Assembly: GCA_938023895.1 (NCBI GenBank)
Contig: CALJDH010000180.1
Location: forward strand, 1 to 7,583
Length of the DNA stretch: 7,583 bases
From: an uncultured Aliiroseovarius sp.
GTDB lineage: Bacteria; Pseudomonadota; Alphaproteobacteria; Rhodobacterales; Rhodobacteraceae
Direction of reading: 5' to 3'
Every line of letters starts with the position of its first letter. Positions within the stretch are counted from its first letter, which is position 1. Made by a program: the position numbers and the translations under genes. Shown piece by piece: positions 6,044 through 7,583 of this stretch. The notes beneath the pieces were generated by a model, which saw only the letters and a program-made list of their open reading frames with translations, did no database searches and was not told the origin of the DNA.

Positions 6044-6107
6044 TCTCTTTTTCTTGCTGCAAATATCCCGGGGTGAGCCTCAAAGAGGCGAGGGGCAGAG
6101 CCCCTTA
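6044..6107. repeat. Hairpin-rich intergenic element, probably a dispersed Rhodobacterales repeat
   Basis: The stretch has a T-rich lead, the block CTTGCTGCAAATATCCC, then two compact stem-loops. The first is GCCTC-AAA-GAGGC (6077-6089). The second is AGGGGC-AGA-GCCCCT (6091-6105), 6 bp. From memory, variants of this layout (CTTG..AAATATCCC, GGGGTGA, a variable inverted repeat, then GGGGCAGAGCCCC) recur between convergent genes in Roseobacter-group genomes, like REP elements. Only one copy is in this window, so repetition is not shown here. Its right end overlaps the minus-strand TAA of ygfZ (6107-6105). It probably also acts as a two-way terminator. Confidence 0.55.
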
Positions 6108-6839
6108 TCCCTCCCAGTTTACCACTGCGTCCCCGGCTTGCATGCCCGGTCCCGCCCGATCAAACCGCAGATAAGCAATCGCCTGACCACCTGATTGGGT
6201 GAACATCGTTCCCACGGGCTTCCCATCCCGTGTAATCGCCGTACCAACAGGGGCTTCGCCTTCGACAGACACGGTGGCAAACCCCTTCTTCAACTCGGTC
6301 TTGTGCTTCATCCGCGCGGTCACTTCCTGACCGACATAGCAGCCCTTGCGGAAATCCACGCCGTTCAGCTGCTCGAACCCGGCCTCCAACAGATAGCTGT
6401 CGCCCGTCAGCTCGATCCCGGTTTCCGGGATGCAATGGGCCACGCGAATGGCGTCCCAGTCCACATTCTCATCACCATCACGCCCGTCATAGGCGCGCCA
6501 TCCCAGTTCCGCGTGACGCGGATCAGCAAAGGCGCCTTCGGGTGCCTCACCCAGCCCGCGGGAGGGCATGATGTCCGTAGCCTCGATCGCGACATCCGCA
6601 CGCAGCTTATACATCGTCAGGCGCTGCGCCAGCGCGCGCGCCTGATCCGTGGCCACATCGACCAGTATGGCGTCCTCGGCGGGCACCAACAGGAAGTCTG
6701 CGAGGTACTTGCCCTGTGGCGTCAGAAGGGCTGCATAGACCAATCCGTCTTTCAGCCCTTTCACGTCATTCGACACCAGCCCCTGCAAGAAGCTTTCGTG
6801 ATCTGTGCCCGAGACTTTCAGCACCGTGCGGTCTGTCAT
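6105..6839 (-). CDS. ygfZ: Folate-binding YgfZ/GcvT-family protein
   Basis: COG0354-type protein related to the glycine-cleavage T protein. In E. coli, YgfZ uses folate and supports the activity of iron-sulfur enzymes, including the tRNA methylthiolase MiaB. The 244 residues are somewhat shorter than E. coli YgfZ (about 326). The diagnostic motif KGCYVGQE (165-172), with the functionally important Cys 167, is present and is followed by VTARMKHKTELKKG. The N-terminal GcvT-like region contains FLQGLVSNDV (17-26) and LLTPQGKYLADFLLV (38-52), also typical. The ATG at 6839 has AGGAG at 6850-6846 with a 6-nt spacer. It begins 24 nt after the upstream ABC transporter gene, so the two are probably co-transcribed. 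The stop codon lies in the end of the hairpin element, so the last residues may differ from relatives that lack the element. Confidence 0.93.
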   Translation of the reverse strand: MTDRTVLKVSGTDHESFLQGLVSNDVKGLKDGLVYAALLTPQGKYLADFLLVPAEDAILVDVATDQARALAQRLTMYKLRADVAIEATDIMPSRGLGEAPEGAFADPRHAELGWRAYDGRDGDENVDWDAIRVAHCIPETGIELTGDSYLLEAGFEQLNGVDFRKGCYVGQEVTARMKHKTELKKGFATVSVEGEAPVGTAITRDGKPVGTMFTQSGGQAIAYLRFDRAGPGMQAGDAVVNWEG

Positions 6840-6863
6840 GTTGCTCTCCTATGTGTCCAAGGG

Positions 6864-7583
6864 TCAGTCTTTTCGCTTGCGCCACAAGCTGCCCGATAGA
6901 ATGCCACGGAACGACCAGCGGGGCGGCTCCTTGGCTTCCTTGGGAAAATAGACCTTGTCTTTGTGTGCGGACGTGCTGTCCGGCGCGTCGCCGCCGCCAT
7001 CCTGAAACTGCAGATTATAGAGCTGCGCATAGAGGCCCCCGCGCGAGAGCAGTTCGTCATGTGTACCCTGATCGACCACGCGGCCCTGATCCATCACGAC
7101 GATCTTGTCGGCATCGCGCACGGTGGACAGGCGGTGGGCGATGACCAGGGTCGTGCGGCCCTTGGACAGCGTGTCTAGCGCCTGTTGCACAAGCTTTTCG
7201 GATTTCGTGTCGAGTGCCGAGGTCGCCTCGTCCAACAGCAGTACCGGAGCGTCGCGCAGCACCGCGCGCGCAATGGCCACCCGCTGGCGCTGTCCGCCCG
7301 ACAGGTTCGAGCCACGCGGCCCAGCAGGGCTGTCCAGCCCGTGCTCCAGCCGCGGCAGGAAGTCCGCCACATGCGCCGTGTCCAGCGCGTGTTTCATCAT
7401 TGCGTCGTCTACGTCTTCGCGCCCCATCAGGATGTTGTCGCGCAGCGTTTCGTCAAACAGCAGAGCCTCTTGGCTAACCACCGAGAACAGCCCGCGCAGT
7501 TGATCCAGAGGCAAGGCGGTCACGTCCGCGCCGCCGATCTTGACCTTGCCAGTCTTGGCATCTGCAAGCCGCGTCAGCAGGTT
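6864..7583 (-). CDS. ABC exporter ATP-binding/permease protein, C-terminal part
   Basis: Cut by the right edge: only the last 239 residues are present, covering most of the nucleotide-binding domain. The window begins at NLLTRL, immediately after where Walker A would be. Visible in order are the Q-loop SVVSQEALLFDETLRDNI (from about 34), the signature LSGGQRQR (94-101), Walker B plus D-loop VLLLDEATSALD (114-125) and the H-loop IAHRLST with its His at 150. The D-E-T-L-R-D-N-I and L-D-T-K-S patterns are those of ABCB/MsbA-type exporters, in which transmembrane and ATPase domains are fused; the membrane half would lie outside the window. A tail of about 45 residues past the domain is hydrophilic and ends in basic residues (WRKRKD). 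The substrate cannot be inferred. It is upstream of ygfZ in a likely operon. Confidence 0.92.
   Translation of the reverse strand, partial: NLLTRLADAKTGKVKIGGADVTALPLDQLRGLFSVVSQEALLFDETLRDNILMGREDVDDAMMKHALDTAHVADFLPRLEHGLDSPAGPRGSNLSGGQRQRVAIARAVLRDAPVLLLDEATSALDTKSEKLVQQALDTLSKGRTTLVIAHRLSTVRDADKIVVMDQGRVVDQGTHDELLSRGGLYAQLYNLQFQDGGGDAPDSTSAHKDKVYFPKEAKEPPRWSFRGILSGSLWRKRKD

Noticed and set aside
6195..6899. 234-codon plus-strand open frame antisense to ygfZ
   Set aside because: It lies opposite a gene with the diagnostic KGCYVGQE motif and runs into the ABC gene. No ribosome binding site and no family resemblance.

Overview
The window reads as ordinary chromosomal DNA from an alphaproteobacterium of the Rhodobacterales (Roseobacter-type). 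The basis is the moderately high GC codon use, the protein styles (a TolC-type protein beside a PopZ/DUF2497-like protein, a small Roseobacter-type unknown protein, EF-P with a PGKGGAF tip), and a degenerate intergenic element starting near a CTTGCTGCAAATATCCC block that I associate from memory with this group. No phage, transposon, CRISPR array, tRNA or rRNA is visible. The window holds seven complete genes and one gene cut by the right edge.

Layout, left to right. A TolC-family outer-membrane channel protein (77-1477, +) is followed by a 370-residue acidic protein with the three-part architecture of the polar organiser PopZ (1630-2742, +). Converging on it is cobQ, cobyric acid synthase (2761-4206, -). 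Next on the minus strand is a small, well-formed but uncharacterised gene (4328-4645) with its own intrinsic terminator. A 214-bp divergent intergenic region follows, holding a perfect 7-bp dyad, a good sigma70-type promoter and a leader hairpin ahead of efp, translation elongation factor P (4860-5423, +). A strong intrinsic terminator separates efp from rluE, a 23S rRNA pseudouridine synthase (5487-6032, +). Converging on rluE is a probable two-gene minus-strand operon: an ABC exporter subunit (6864 to beyond 7583, partial) and ygfZ (6105-6839). The 72 bp between rluE and ygfZ contain a hairpin-rich element that appears to run into the ygfZ stop codon.

Functionally the genes are mixed housekeeping: envelope export (TolC, ABC exporter), cell-pole organisation (PopZ-like), cobalamin synthesis (CobQ), peptidyl-transferase-centre function (EF-P and RluE) and iron-sulfur/folate-linked maintenance (YgfZ). 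I do not see a coherent novel multi-gene system. The points most worth following are the PopZ-like protein with a 179-residue stretch free of Lys and Arg, the small unknown gene with its operator-like dyad, the efp leader hairpin over the ribosome binding site, and the intergenic element at the ygfZ stop. All statements about families and synteny come from memory; no search was run.
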